Shown: positions 1 to 11,990, counted from the first letter of the stretch. The stretch is 64,000 nt of DNA from Thermothielavioides terrestris NRRL 8126 (GCF_000226115.1 NC_016457.1:2170001-2234000), one strand, 5' to 3'. Translations and numbers: made by a program. Notes: generated by a model from the sequence alone, not told the origin.

Positions 1-299
1 AACTCTACTTAGGTAAAGAGTGACCTAGGTCTTTCCGAGGAACAGTGCTAAGCTATAAAGACCTTTCGAAACGACCTTAGTAGGCTAATATAGTAGTATA
101 TACTTCTTAACAACGTTTATCGAGATATAGTTATACTCTAAACTAAAGTCGATTAAGGCGAGATACTTGTTATAATAACCTTTCTCGAACTAGATATATA
201 GAGTAGAAAGCGACTATACTCTTATTATTATACCGAGTTCTATATGCTATAAGACCGAAAGCGTCGAGATAGACTTCTATAGTAGAGTACAAATATAAT

Positions 300-2480
300 C
301 GTTAACATCTCTAAGCAGACCTTTACAAATCTAACGCTCTTAGAGGCTTCCTATATAGATGCCCTATACACTATCTTTAGTAACTCTGAAGATCGTTGGA
401 ACTGTCTTAGTCTAACTAGAGCGAGGACTATTAAATATATTTATATTAGTGTATAGAGCCTATATATAGACCCCTATATCTTTTAGTATAGTAGCTAGTC
501 TATTAGGCTTAGGAATACTAGACCCTTTGTAGTCGATAACCTCGATATTAGTAGAAATGCCCTATAGGTATATAATTAGAGTATCCTTATACTTAGGCGA
601 GATATAGACTAAGTCGTTAAGGGTTAGACCGGTTTTCGCCTTTATTATAGTATAGATCGTATCCTTTATATATAGAGGCAATATAGCAACCTTTGGCATA
701 GGTAGCTTAGACTATAGCTCCTCTTTCTTTATATAATTCGCTATAGCTAGGTTCTTAAGGATAGTTATATAAGGAGGCTCCACTAAAGGTATAAAAGTAC
801 TGTCTATCTAGATGTTGTCTTCCCTTTTATCCTTAGCGAACTAACGCTTAGTAGGTAGTATACCTTGAAGTATAGTCTCTACTTCCTTGTCCACTTCCTC
901 TTTAGCTTCCCTCTTAGTCTAGTTAAAGAGAGGAAAGGGTAGTCGATAGAATTCGTTAGCCTTTAGTATAGGCTATAGGATAACCTTCTAAGTTAAGATA
1001 CAACCTCCTTCTAATAGAACTATATAAAACGACAACTAATTAGACACTATATAATAGAAGGCGAAGGTGAGTTTAGGCTCCCCTTTATATATAAGACGAT
1101 TGATCATCGTCTAGATGGTTATAGGCTCCTAATATAGCTTAGGCTATTAGAGGTAGTACTTATTTAGTACTAGGGATATATCTAGCTTGAATAGACGACT
1201 ATTTAAGCGCTTATATTTACAATAGTATACCTAGTATATAGGGTAGCTATTATACTATAGGCAATAGGCTATATATACTAGGACAAGCTAACTGATCTTG
1301 CTAACCTCTTATATATTGTCGATATCTACTTTTATAAGGGTAATCGTCTTAGCTAGTATATAGCCCTTCTTACTCCTATCGCTAAGGCAATAGTCTATAC
1401 TTTTGTAATATATTAGACCTATAGCTATAGCTTTTATAGCTTCTATATACTTGAGGACTATATAGTTAGAGTTACTACAATAGTAGCAATAGCTAGAGCT
1501 TATAGGTCTACTATAGCTAGGAGGACGACTATCAATATATAGGCTAGTGACAAAGCTAACACGTCTCTTCTATAAGTGGCTCTACTACTAGAAATATATC
1601 TAGAGAACCTCGATCTCATTAGGAGTAGGATCGATTCTATATAAATAAAGGGCCTTAATCTTCTATTTAAACTGCTTAGCGATCTTTTACTTTTAGATAT
1701 ATAGACGTTAGAGCTAATTAGCTAGATTATTAATATCGTTGGGTATAGATATAAGAGCTTTCTTCGGTTCCTCCTCTTTCTACTCCTATAGCTTAGGAGC
1801 CGTCTTGATAGTAGGTATAGCTGGAAGCAAGTAGTACTTCTATAGATCGATCTTATATTCGTAGGTCTTAAGAAAGAGGTCTCCTACGTTAAGACCCTTC
1901 TAAAGAGTATCTTGAACGAACTCGAGGAAGTCTACCTACTTCGTAGTATAGATAGAGTCCTTGTTGTCCTTCTTTAAGGTATACTAGTAGTCCTTAAAAG
2001 CTACTTAGATCTACTGATTAAGTGTATACTATATAGTTAGAACGATTATATATTACAACTCTTTACGAACTTTGGTAGAGGCGACAACGTATATATAGTT
2101 GATTAATTCGAAGTAGTTATAGATAACCTTGCTAACTAGCTAGTATCTCCCTTCGATTAAATTATAAAGGTAACCTCTATTACTATACTACTCTAGATCG
2201 TTGCCCTTCTAGCGCTTTAGGAACTTAGCCTTGAAACTAGCCTAGGTCTCTTAGTCCTTTTTCTCCTAGTGATAGATAATAGGCTAGATTATAGTATTAT
2301 ACTAAAGCTTAAATAGGTATATATAGGTCTTATTATTAATAACCTAATAAGCTTTATACATCTTTTCGAAGGTCTCGATCCAATATATAGCATTCTGACT
2401 AGAGAAGCGGCCCTAAAGGCTAGCCTTCGCTAGAGTCGGAAAGGTTGCACTAAATATAGTAGTAAGAATATACTTAGTTA
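300..2480 (-). pseudogene. decayed retrotransposon gag-like ORF with mutated CCHC zinc knuckle
   Basis: On the reverse strand one frame can be followed from about 2,480 down to about 300, broken almost only by TAG/TAA codons. The N-terminal part (about 2,450-1,950) is rich in Lys, Tyr and Gln and helical in appearance, as in retrotransposon Gag capsid regions; it includes the stretch SSQNAIYWIETFEKMYKAY. At 1447-1488 the frame reads C-x2-C-x4-Y-x4-Y. This is exactly the spacing of a CCHC zinc knuckle, with His and the last Cys each changed to Tyr as RIP would do (CAC to TAC, TGT to TAT). The frame continues for about 1.1 kb beyond the knuckle without a part I can name. The polymerase would lie beyond the left edge if the order is standard. 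It is opposite in orientation to the integrase relic at 4.1-4.9 kb. Confidence 0.6.
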
Positions 2481-4080
2481 TCTTCTTTAGAGCTTTAGCT
2501 TTAGAGAGACTAGAAGGTATTACTATAAGTGCCTCTATATAGATAGACGGAGTAGAGATATCTAGCGAAGATAGAAAGGGTATCTATATCGCTTTAGCTA
2601 GGTCTTCTTCGCTTAGTATACCTTAGAAAGGCTATAAGATAGATATATCCTTAGACTCTCCCTCGGAGGTTAATATTAGGATTGATAGTGTTATAGAGGT
2701 CGATAAGATTCCTAAAGCTTCTATAGATAGTATATATATATATTACTAGAGTCTAGTTATTAAGCGCTTAGCTATCGTCTTTAAGAAAGGCAACGACTAT
2801 ATCGATAGACTATAAAAAGACTAATATATACATTTCTATAGGAATGTCAGCTCCTTCGACGTCTATCTAGAGGGAGAAAACCTCTTAAGAAGCTAGGTTC
2901 CTTCGAAATATATGGTCTAAAGGCCTTGAAGGATGACTATAGGTTCTTTATAGATTACCTAGATACCTTTAGCAACTAATATACTAGACTTAACTAGTGT
3001 AATAGCGGTAAAAGTATAGCTCTTAAAAAGAAAAGTAAAAGTCTATACTAAGACCTTATATCTAATATAAAATACTACTAGATATACTATTAGAAGGAGC
3101 TAAGTATTATAAAGGTATAGTCCTAAGCTTAGAAGCTTGTAAATAGCTACTACGTTTAACCACTTTTGTAACTAGTTCGGCTAGACTAGAGAAGAAAATG
3201 ATAATCAATGAAAATTCTACCCCTATCTCTATTTAGGAGGATAGAACTATTGTCTTTCGATTAGATTAGCGTTTTACAACCGCTACGTCGATAATGACGA
3301 AGCTTCAATAGGTCTTTGAAATGTTAAAGATAATAGGATATCTTTTCGATATTCTATACCGTCTAGGCAAAGGAAGGTCTTCTAGGACAAGGTCTTAACA
3401 AACCCCTAGAACATATACGCTTCAATAGGTTTCTACGCCTCCTAGAGATGCCGGTACTAGTATACTAGAGCCTTAATAGGTCGGCTATATCGTCATTATA
3501 TAGCTATTAATATAGCATTATATAGTTCTACGATCTTAGAAGACTTTGTAGTCTATACTATCCTATTTAGATATAGAGCTAAGCTCCTCCCTGATTAAGC
3601 CCCTATTTAAAATGGTATAAAACTTCTATACTAACCTACCCTACTACACCTAGGACCAAGTATACGAGATAGCTTCCAAAGGAATATAGTGTCCCTCTAG
3701 ACAGACGAAGATAGTATATATCGAGTAGTAGGAAGAATATCTTCTAAGAGGAAGATATATAGCTTAGGTACGTTTAGTGGGATATAGTAGGAAGATAAAG
3801 GACAATAAGACTATGGTCAGAGCTTAATAGCTCGAATGTCTATCGTCTAGATAGAGGTAGAACAACAAGAGGAGAGGCTTAATAGCCTTCCTAGAAGAAA
3901 GAGAACTACTAACGTAGTGCTAACGAACGTATATTAACAACTGCTTAATGTCTTGCTTGATAACGAAGAAGATAGGCTTAGCCTACTTAAATATATATAA
4001 TTAGAGAGCTAGACCCCCTAGCAACGAATACAATATACTGAAACGATTAGAAAAACTAGGTCCCTATGTCTAGGTAGTCT

Positions 4081-4941
4081 ATTACCCTAATTTACTAGAC
4101 GATAGAAATCGCTATCTATATAGAAGCTATAGAAAAACTAGGAACGCTATAGCCTCTACTTCTCCCTACGTTATAGTACAACCTTAACAATATGTTCGTA
4201 GTCACTATTGGAAGATCGTTAAACGAGTTGGTATATAGCTTTAAACTACGTTCTATCTTAGATATACTTCATTATAAAAAGGGTATTGTTGCCTTTATCA
4301 AAGCTATTAGTGTCCTTAGATAGTAGTATTAGGAGGAAGTAGTAGAATAGATCAATTATATAGGCGCTATTACAAAAATATATTACAACGATAAGTATAT
4401 ACCTATTAAGTTTAAAGTAGAAGATACCGTTTATCTACGACTATACAATGGATACTATCTCCTAGGAAAACCTAAACGAAAGTAGTCACTATAGTAGGTA
4501 AGACCATTTAAGATTATCTATAAAATCGATAGGAATACCTATAAACTTAACTTCTTAGCTAGTTGGAAAGTCTATTCTATAGTTTTAGTTTCCTAGTTAT
4601 AGAAACTAGATTAGGGGAAAGACCCCTTTAGCTATAATATAGAACCCTTTAGCCCTATAATTGTTGATAGAGACGAGTATTAGGAAGTCGAGAGAATTGT
4701 ATAACGGCGTATTATCTAGAGGAATAGGAGACCTAAGGTCGAGTATCTAGTGCAATAGAAAGGATTTATCGCTAAAGACGACTAGTAGATCCTATATATC
4801 TAGCTTGTTAATAGCGCTAAGGAACTTATTAAAGAGTATAAAAAGGCGTACCCTATCGACTAGGAGAAGGAACATTGTAATAAGGGTATTGCTACTAAGG
4901 AATAGGAGGAAGTAAAGGAGATTCCTCGATCTTAGAACTAA
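4081..4941 (+). pseudogene. decayed Ty3/gypsy integrase C-terminus plus chromodomain
   Basis: Frame 1 translates into a recognisable end of a Ty3/gypsy (chromovirus) Pol polyprotein once RIP stops are ignored. From 4219 it reads LNELVYSFKLRSILDI, the conserved block after the integrase core in fungal gypsy elements. From 4408 it reads KFKVEDTVYLRLYNGYYLLG, the integrase C-terminal beta-barrel region. From 4672 it reads DEY-stop-EVERIV, followed by RRPKVEYLVQ-stop-KGF, a chromodomain in which Trp or Gln codons have become stops. The natural end appears to be TAA at 4939-4941. All these blocks share one frame, so decay was by substitution rather than indel. The upstream reverse transcriptase and integrase core were not recognised, probably because of frame changes or truncation near 4,080. 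Confidence 0.8.
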
Positions 4942-5641
4942 ATTGTTGTCAAGCTATTATAGAGGAAGGGTAGCGACTACTAATAGCTATACTGTTATTG
5001 ATTTTCTCTTTTTTTCTTTTCTATTTCCTTTTTTTCTTTTTATTTATTTATACCTTCTTTGTTAGAATATATTCGCTTTAATATATCTATTACTACTATA
5101 TCGCTATTAGATATATAAACGTTGTCCTCTATCTTATAGATCTCTTAGTTTTTTTTTCTTTACCCTTTACTTAGATATTACTAACGCTCTTAGTTATAAA
5201 ACTATAGTTATTTAGTTTACTAGGCACTTTGCTTATCTTAGTTTTCCTATATATAGATTCGCTATTGACCTTGACCTATAAATAGTTAGGGAAAACTATC
5301 CTATTGCTATAAAGGTATAAGGCTTCGAGCCTTGGAGGTATAATGTTCTATTCTCTAGCTATCGCTAGATAGTAATACTGTTTATTGGCTATAGGCACCG
5401 CGCTATTGTTTTTATTTACTTTTAGAACGGCTTAACGTAGGCTACTACAATTTCCTTTCTCTTTATATATTAACCTCAACGTATCTATCTTCCCTAATAA
5501 TTCTTTATTATAGTTATTTACGTTCGCTATACAATCGATTATTAGACTTTCTTATTATTGAGCTATATATATTTATACGAGCTGCTATTAGTCGGTATAC
5601 GTTTATATTGTATTTGCAACTTGAAATAATCCGTTATATAT

Positions 5642-7780
5642 TTTTATAGTGCCTATATTAACGATAGAGGCGACTATATAGTCGATTCTCTTAGTTTACT
5701 AACGTTATTGAGTAGCGAAGCGCTTAAGTACAATTATATTGATATTATAGAGGGAGATATCCAACTAGCCTTCGTCGTTTATAAGATACCTCCCTATATA
5801 AGAAAGACGCCTATTAAAGGCTATACTACTAACACCTAGAAGAGGGAGAGCGCCCGACTTATAGCTAAGTAAGTAGGAGGAGCAAAGGAAATCGATAGTA
5901 CACCTAGCGTTCCTTTATACGCTCTAGGAGCTTCTATATTCTACTGAGCTATTATTAAAGACGTTGCTACTAAAACTATTTACAACAACAAAATAATAGC
6001 TACTAAAGAAGCTGATATAGCTAAAATAATCTAAAATAGCTTAGAGACTATTTATAAGGAGTAGTAGTAGAACGTTACTATAGACCTTATTATAGTGTTT
6101 AACAACGAATAGGAAGTCTATAAAGACTATAACGAAGCGTTGGATAGCAATACTATATAAGAGCGCTTAGGAACTCTCCTAACTTATAAGTATATAGAAG
6201 GGGAGTAGCCCCTACAATGTATACTAGGGATTAAGTATCTAGAAACTAGCAACGTTACTTCTATTAGCGTATAGCGCTAGGAAGTCTAATAAGCTCTATA
6301 TATTATATTAGAAGACGAGGCTACTATAATTAACGACAACCTAGACGTCTTCGACAACGATAGTACCGATTACGCTAGTGATAAGAAAGATATAGCGACT
6401 AAGCTATATCGTATCCTAGAGCTTTAGAAAACCTATATATTATATAGGTACTCTTAGCGTTTAACTAAAGCTATAAATAAGTATATCGCTACTATAAGCG
6501 AAGTGCTTACTTATATATATATAGATTTTAGTTATAATAACAAGTATATAGCTAAGCTAGCGATATAATTTGCTAGGTTCTACTATATAGTCCCGAAGAA
6601 GGATTTCGGTAATAAGCCTACTAGCTTTATATATAACCTATATATTTAGAAGATTAAAGGTACAATTAAGAGAGCCTTTAAAGAGTTCTAAAAGACGGAT
6701 ATAGTTATAGTAAGCTATATACCGATTATAATAGAAATCCTTATATTATGTTACATTTTGCCTAAAGGCGAAGGCAACCTTTCTATAAATGTAATATTAA
6801 TAGAGCTTGGACTTACCTACTATAATAACGCTTAAGTTATAGATATAGCAAGTGGTACTAGCTATATAGTCACTATAAACGATAATACTATTAAATCTCT
6901 ATAAACGGATATAAAAGCGGTATAAACGCTAACTAAGGATCTACTCTAATTTACCTAGAAGTACTAAGTCTATATTAAAGAAGTTGAAAAAACTATAGTA
7001 GAATCAATAAAGCTTATTAGTATATTAGAAGCAAATAGCAAAGCCAATAACCTAGATCCTAGTAGTCTTACCTTCTAGAGCGACTTTAATAATATACACT
7101 ATTATTAGACGATAAAGATTAACGACTTATAGCTAGTGTACAATAAGACTATAACGGATCTTCGTTATAAGAACAATGCCCTTTTAGAGAAGATCGACTT
7201 CGCTACCTAAACAACAGTGAACCTATACAATAGCATCTATATAGGACTAATATAGTGTATATAGGACATTGAGCATCGTCTAGCGGCTATCGAGACCTAA
7301 GCCACTACAATAGACTTACCTATTATAAAGGTAGCTATTACGAAATAAGCTAGAACATCTATTTAGACTACTAGCTACTATAAAGTAGTATCTAAGATCG
7401 TTTAAGCTATAACTACGACTATAGTATACGCCGTTAAAGCTATATAGCCGCCTATATAGAAGATGTTAAACAAGACATCTATAGCTAAAGCTATGCTATT
7501 GGTTGTACTAGTAACGCTAGCTAAGACGCTATAGAGTTAATATAACAACGATATCTAATCGACGTTGGAAGCTAAAACTGTCGAGGTTATAGGTAGTAAG
7601 CGCTAGAGAAAAGTAATAATCGACGATAAAGCGTAGAAGACGTTAACGTATCCTCCTAAGAAAGTTAAGAAGACACTTATATCTATTAAACATAGAGTAG
7701 CTATAAAGACGTTAAAGGTAGCTAGGGACGACCTATACACTAGCGATAGTATCGTCGACCTAGACAAATGGAACAAATAA
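5642..7780 (+). pseudogene. long decayed ORF, unidentified, coiled-coil and basic C-terminus
   Basis: Frame 2 stays coherent for more than 2.1 kb, interrupted only by TAA/TAG and an occasional TGA, ending at TAA 7778-7780. The reading includes a charged helical stretch with coiled-coil character at about 7,000-7,330 and a Lys/Arg-rich tail near 7,600-7,770 that ends with an acidic segment just before the stop. I recognise no reverse transcriptase, integrase, transposase or zinc knuckle in it. It could be a gag-like or accessory ORF of a transposon, or a duplicated host gene caught by RIP. The absence of frameshifts over such a length implies that mutation was by RIP transitions only. The start is uncertain; sequence upstream of 5,642 in this frame is less convincing. 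Confidence 0.5.
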
Positions 7781-7909
7781 ATAGGTAAATTACAACGGAG
7801 GACCTTACTATAGACTAGATAACGGATATAGAAATCCTATATAGAGTATAATATAGATTAGTTTTCTTCCCTTTCTATATACTCCTTTATCCTATATTAA
7901 GTTCTATAA

Positions 7910-8330
7910 TAATAGCAAGGACACTATCTTTTCTTCTTATCCCTAGGCACTTGTTATACGCAACTATAGTAAAGGCACCTATAACTGTACTACGGTCAAG
8001 GGTAACGAGCGTTCCTTTAAAAAAGGAACTTTACCTAGAACCCCTTTGTAGGAAGACAGACTGCATCAATATACTTTTGTGATATATACTAGTATTCAGG
8101 AGTGCCGCCTTATTAGCTAACGAGGCTAAAAGGCATTGATCTTTCTCACTCTTACACGTTTACCGCTAGATAGTCACTAAGTACTATCTGCGTATAACAG
8201 TACGAGACGCGACCCCCTTGCTCTACTAGATTACTACAACAAATATAGTTGAAGGATAGTACTCGAAGGTTAAGAACGCTAAGCCTATACTGAAATAGCA
8301 AATGCCTAGCATCTTCTCTTTTACTAGTTT
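7910..8330. other. island spared by RIP inside the mutated block
   Basis: Unlike its surroundings this segment keeps ordinary CpA and TpG frequencies. In 8041-8160 I count seven CpA and six TpG, against almost none in most neighbouring 120-base stretches. It has no ORF of its own. It overlaps the apparent start (ATG 8302) of the decayed ORF that follows. Because RIP targets duplicated DNA, the likeliest explanations are a stretch that was single-copy when the flanks were mutated, or a later insertion. Confidence 0.55.
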
Positions 8331-9603
8331 AATTATCTACCTTAATTACTATATATAGGACTACTAAAATAAGGTAATGTAGGCTAAGTTTAAGAGTCTT
8401 AATTATATATTTCTAGCTATATATATAAAGCGGTTTAATAGCTAGGGCTTTAATAAGCTACTTAAGTAAGCTTAAACACTGATCGTATATAAGCTATCAA
8501 TAGTATATAAGTAGTTCGATACTAACGAGCCTCTCGACTTCAATAGCGTTTTTATACTAGACTAGTTCCCTAGTCTACAATATAACGATAGATAGTAGTA
8601 GAGCGGTATAGTAGCTGTCTAGCTACTGCAACTAACTGCCTAGGATACTGCCGACATTGCTACCAAGGTCTCTATATTTAGGTAGGCTATTCTAGATAAA
8701 CGCTATAACCTAGACTACTATAATATAGTCAACTAAGTGGATTAAGTAGCTTAGCTCTCGTAGAATACCCCAATTCTAGAGCTAGTTAGTATCCTTCGCT
8801 ATAGGTGTATATAGTTTAGAAGCTAGTTGCTCCTCTACTTATATATTTAGTATTATCACTTGTTAACGAACTCGTTGTAGCTAGAGCACTTCGAGTAGCT
8901 AGTTAGTATCTTAGAAGCGAAGGGGTTTAGGATATACTATAGCGTCGTTCTATAGCTAGTAGATCTCACTAGCTTAGACGAGGTCTCTATTATATAATAC
9001 CTATTCTTATAAGTCTAGGAGCTAATATAGTTGCTATAAACTACGATATATAGGATCTAGGATAATGTATAGACAATATATAGCTTATAAAAGGATCTTA
9101 ACTACATTCTAAGGAAGCTATTGGGCAGGGTTTAGAAGGATCTATAATAGGTTTAGGGGTTAGATATTCCTTTGTTTATATCTTAGTAATAAGTAGTAAT
9201 ATATAGTTCTCTAGTTAAGTACTAGCTAGCCGCTAGACTATACTATCTTACGTCCTTATTGCTACCTCTAACTTTAAAGAACTTTGTAATAACTGATAGC
9301 TAGAAGTTAGAGGATTAGTAGCTAGCTAGCTACTAAACTATAAGCGAGTTGCTTAGTTCCTAGTTAATTAGCGTACTTGAAAAGGAGTTTCTATAATACT
9401 AAAATATAGCAAATATTACTAATAGTTTAAGTTTTAGCCCTAGGACGAACTTTATAGAGTTGATCGAAGTTTCTAAAAGTAGGCTTAACACTATATAAAA
9501 TTGTAGACAAATAGAAATTTTATCCTAACCTCTAAGCTTAGCTTTATAGAGAAACTAAAGAAGGAATATAAGTATAGAGAAGGTACTAGCCAACTATTGT
9601 TCT
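8302..9603 (+). pseudogene. decayed ORF of about 400 codons, unidentified, helical and Gln-rich
   Basis: Frame 1 can be followed from a possible ATG at 8302 (reading MPSIFSFTSLIIYLNYY) through about 9,480, then less clearly to 9,603. Almost every interruption is TAG or TAA in a place where Gln would fit a helical, leucine-rich protein; near 9,040-9,170, for example, runs of leucines alternate with stop-for-Gln. No catalytic motif of a transposase or retroelement is visible. It lies downstream of the 5,642-7,780 relic on the same strand, so the two could be parts of one element. I cannot name a function. Confidence 0.45.
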
Positions 9604-9888
9604 ACTACTAGTTAAGATACTTTATAGTTAGATAATTCTAAAAAATAAACAATGTTTATTCTATATAATTGATATTAAAACCTTTGATTCTTTAAGAACT
9701 ATATAGGTATATAGGCTATAGCTTTTTCTACTACCTTAGAGCCTTTTGCCCACTTCTTCTTCCTTTCCTTCTTCCAACCTCGTAGCTATAGCCATTGCTA
9801 CCTATCTATCCGCCTACGCTACTATCTTATAAATTGATTTAAAGCTATTTCTATCGTTACTATCGCTAAGAAGCTAATTAGCTATATT

Positions 9889-10728
9889 GTAGCTTCAATC
9901 TATACTTTTTATATACTCTATAAGTCGATTAAGTCGAAAAATCGGTTAAAATCATAGTAATAGCAGTAGTATTATAATTGGCAATAGCTAATTGAGTTAT
10001 ATAGCAACTTTAAATACAACGATATAGAGCTATATAAGGAGAATAACCCCCCTACTACTACTAACAACGACGCTTCTACTATTAGCGAGTAGCTAGCTCC
10101 TACTACCCCCCTAGCCTTTGCTACTAACCTTTCTACTACCCCTAACTAGTAGTAGTAGCGCCTCTGGCCCTACTCTACGCGCCCTATACGCTCTACGCCT
10201 ACTACTACTACTACTACTACTACTACCAACGAGGGCGCTACTAGCGAGTAGCTAGCTTCTACCGCCCCCTCTGCCCTAGCCGCTACCCTTCCCGCCGCCC
10301 CTAGCTAGCAATAGTAGCGTTCTTACGCCTACCCTATACGTTCTACGCCTACTACTATCACCAATACTAGTACTAGTAGCAAGGACGCTATTAGCAAGTA
10401 GCTAGCCCCCCCTACCCCCCTAGCCTTTGCTATCCCTAGCTAGTAGTAGTAGCGCTTCTATATATACCCTACGCCTACTACTACTACTAACACTAGCACT
10501 AGTAGTAAGAACGCTATTAGCAAGTAGCTAGCCCCCCCTACTCCCCTTACCCCCCTTGCCCTAGCTGCCCCCTCTACTACCTTTACTATCTCTGCTAATA
10601 AGGGCAAGTCTAAGCTAGTTACGCCCAACAACCTTTAAAAGCGCCTAGCTAGGTCCTTAGGTACAAAGTCTTTAGTAAAGAGTACTATTTAGATACTAGT
10701 TAGTAGCTAGCTAACGTTAGGTAAATAA
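9889..10728 (+). pseudogene. decayed ORF with Pro/Thr/Gln-rich internal repeats, unidentified
   Basis: Frame 1 reads coherently from about 9,889 (a Lys/Tyr/Gln-rich start) into a low-complexity region built of Ser-Glu-stop-Leu-Ala-Pro, Pro-Thr and poly-Thr motifs, and ends at TAA 10726-10728 after a basic tail. Runs of TAG-TAG-TAG (for example around 10,148-10,160) most simply represent mutated poly-Gln. The repeats match the DNA tandem repeat described separately. The original protein was probably disordered; I have no functional assignment. Confidence 0.45.
10079..10560. repeat. about four degenerate tandem repeats, 125-160 bp units
   Basis: Units begin near 10079, 10233, 10391 and 10517. 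Each starts with a version of attagcgagtagctagc and continues through a C-rich Pro/Ala/Thr-coding part, a tagtagtag tract, a ccctatacgctctacgcct segment where complete, and an (act)n triplet run. The second ends in a perfect-looking (act) microsatellite at about 10,200-10,228. Unit length differs because the triplet runs differ. The repeat lies inside a coherent decayed frame and therefore was probably protein-coding. Confidence 0.7.
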
Positions 10729-11211
10729 AAAAGAAAAAAAAGGAGGAGCCTAACTATAGTAAAGTGTAGGTAGTACTATATATAGTCTATATTATATATA
10801 TCTATAATAGAGATATATAGGCCTACTACTTCTAAAAGAGTAAGTATAGTATTATATTTTTTCAATATATTAGGTTTATATTCGCTAACTAGTATATAGA
10901 TCTAGGCAATATATACTAGGAGTATACTAAGTAAAGCTATACTAAGTCCTATATTTTTATAAATAATATTAACTAACGAACAACTACTAGTCTAGTATTA
11001 ATAAGCTATTAGTAGCTACCCTCTATAATTTAGCTAGAGATTATTAAATAGTATAAGCAAGTCCTCGAAGTCGATAAGGATAAGCTTCTACCTACTAACC
11101 TCAAAGTACAAAGTAAATGTTTAGTTACAACTATTTATAAGCTATATAGCTCTATAGCTACCTTATATTTATACCTAATTAACTAGCATTGAAAGGTATA
11201 ATATATAAGGA

Positions 11212-11575
11212 GACTACTATTGCCCTGCCCCTAGCCAACGTTAGTATACCTATATCTAGCGCTCTCGCTACCTCTATAGCTTACCTCTTACTTACTAGGG
11301 CTAAGCCCTAGTAGAGCATTAAAGAGAGAGTCGCTCTAGCGGCGGAGTACTAGGCTATAGCTACTAAGTAGCTAGCTACTACTGTCGAGGAGTTAGCCTA
11401 GTTAGCTCGAGATACTCTAAAGGAGGCTAAACGATATACTAAAGCCTTAACCTAGATATATAAATATCTTATAAATATTAAATAGAATATTATAAATATA
11501 CTATACTTCTACTTTATAGCTAGCTAGTAGCTAATTAGTATAGTATAGGGAAATTTAGAGCAGGAAGGGTAGTAA
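11212..11575 (+). pseudogene. short decayed coiled-coil ORF, unidentified
   Basis: Frame 2 gives a charged, alanine-rich helical reading with only RIP-type stops: KERVALAAEY and TVEELA-stop-LARDTLKEAKRY at about 11,318-11,450. Helical Lys/Glu/Ala-rich tails are found at the C-termini of some fungal transposases, but no DDE catalytic region was recognised nearby. The ends are approximate. Confidence 0.35.
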
Positions 11576-11990
11576 GGATAAGGGTAAAGATAAGGGTAAA
11601 GTAGATATTTAAGTTCAATTCTTTTATTTTAATATATTTCTATCGTTGTCTAGTAACTAGCTAAGCTCTACCTAGGTTAAATATAGTTTTATACTTCCCT
11701 AGCTTAGCTATAGCCTCTATATATAACCTATTCTTATATAGTAAGATAGCAATAGCTCTAAGGTAGGTTATATCACCTACTACGTAGACTTAACTAATAT
11801 AGCGTAGACATAGCGATGACCTGTAGCTAGCTAGTAGTAGTAAGCGCGCTACTACCTACCTTTAAGCGTATAGCACCCTAGAATATATGCGAGGGCCCCT
11901 ACCGGTACTGCTATAGTACTTCGAGTTGTGGTAGGGGGGTGGAGTTGACAGGGGCGGGAAATTAGTCTTGGCGAGACCTCTATAACTACG

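Larger units (their letters stand above)
1..11990. mobile_element. RIP-degraded AT-rich block of transposon relics
   Basis: This block has no open reading frame of useful length in any frame and an extreme dinucleotide skew. In 421-480, for example, I count 15 TpA, no CpA and one TpG. That is the footprint of repeat-induced point mutation (C to T in CpA context on both strands), a process of filamentous ascomycetes that attacks repeated DNA. When TAA and TAG are read as mutated Gln or Trp codons, several long coherent frames reappear, including gag-like and integrase-chromodomain sequence, so the block is at least partly dead retrotransposons. Composition switches to normal GC-rich DNA near 11,990. 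The element ends (LTRs, target-site duplications) could not be located by eye, so the number of nested insertions is unknown. Confidence 0.9.
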
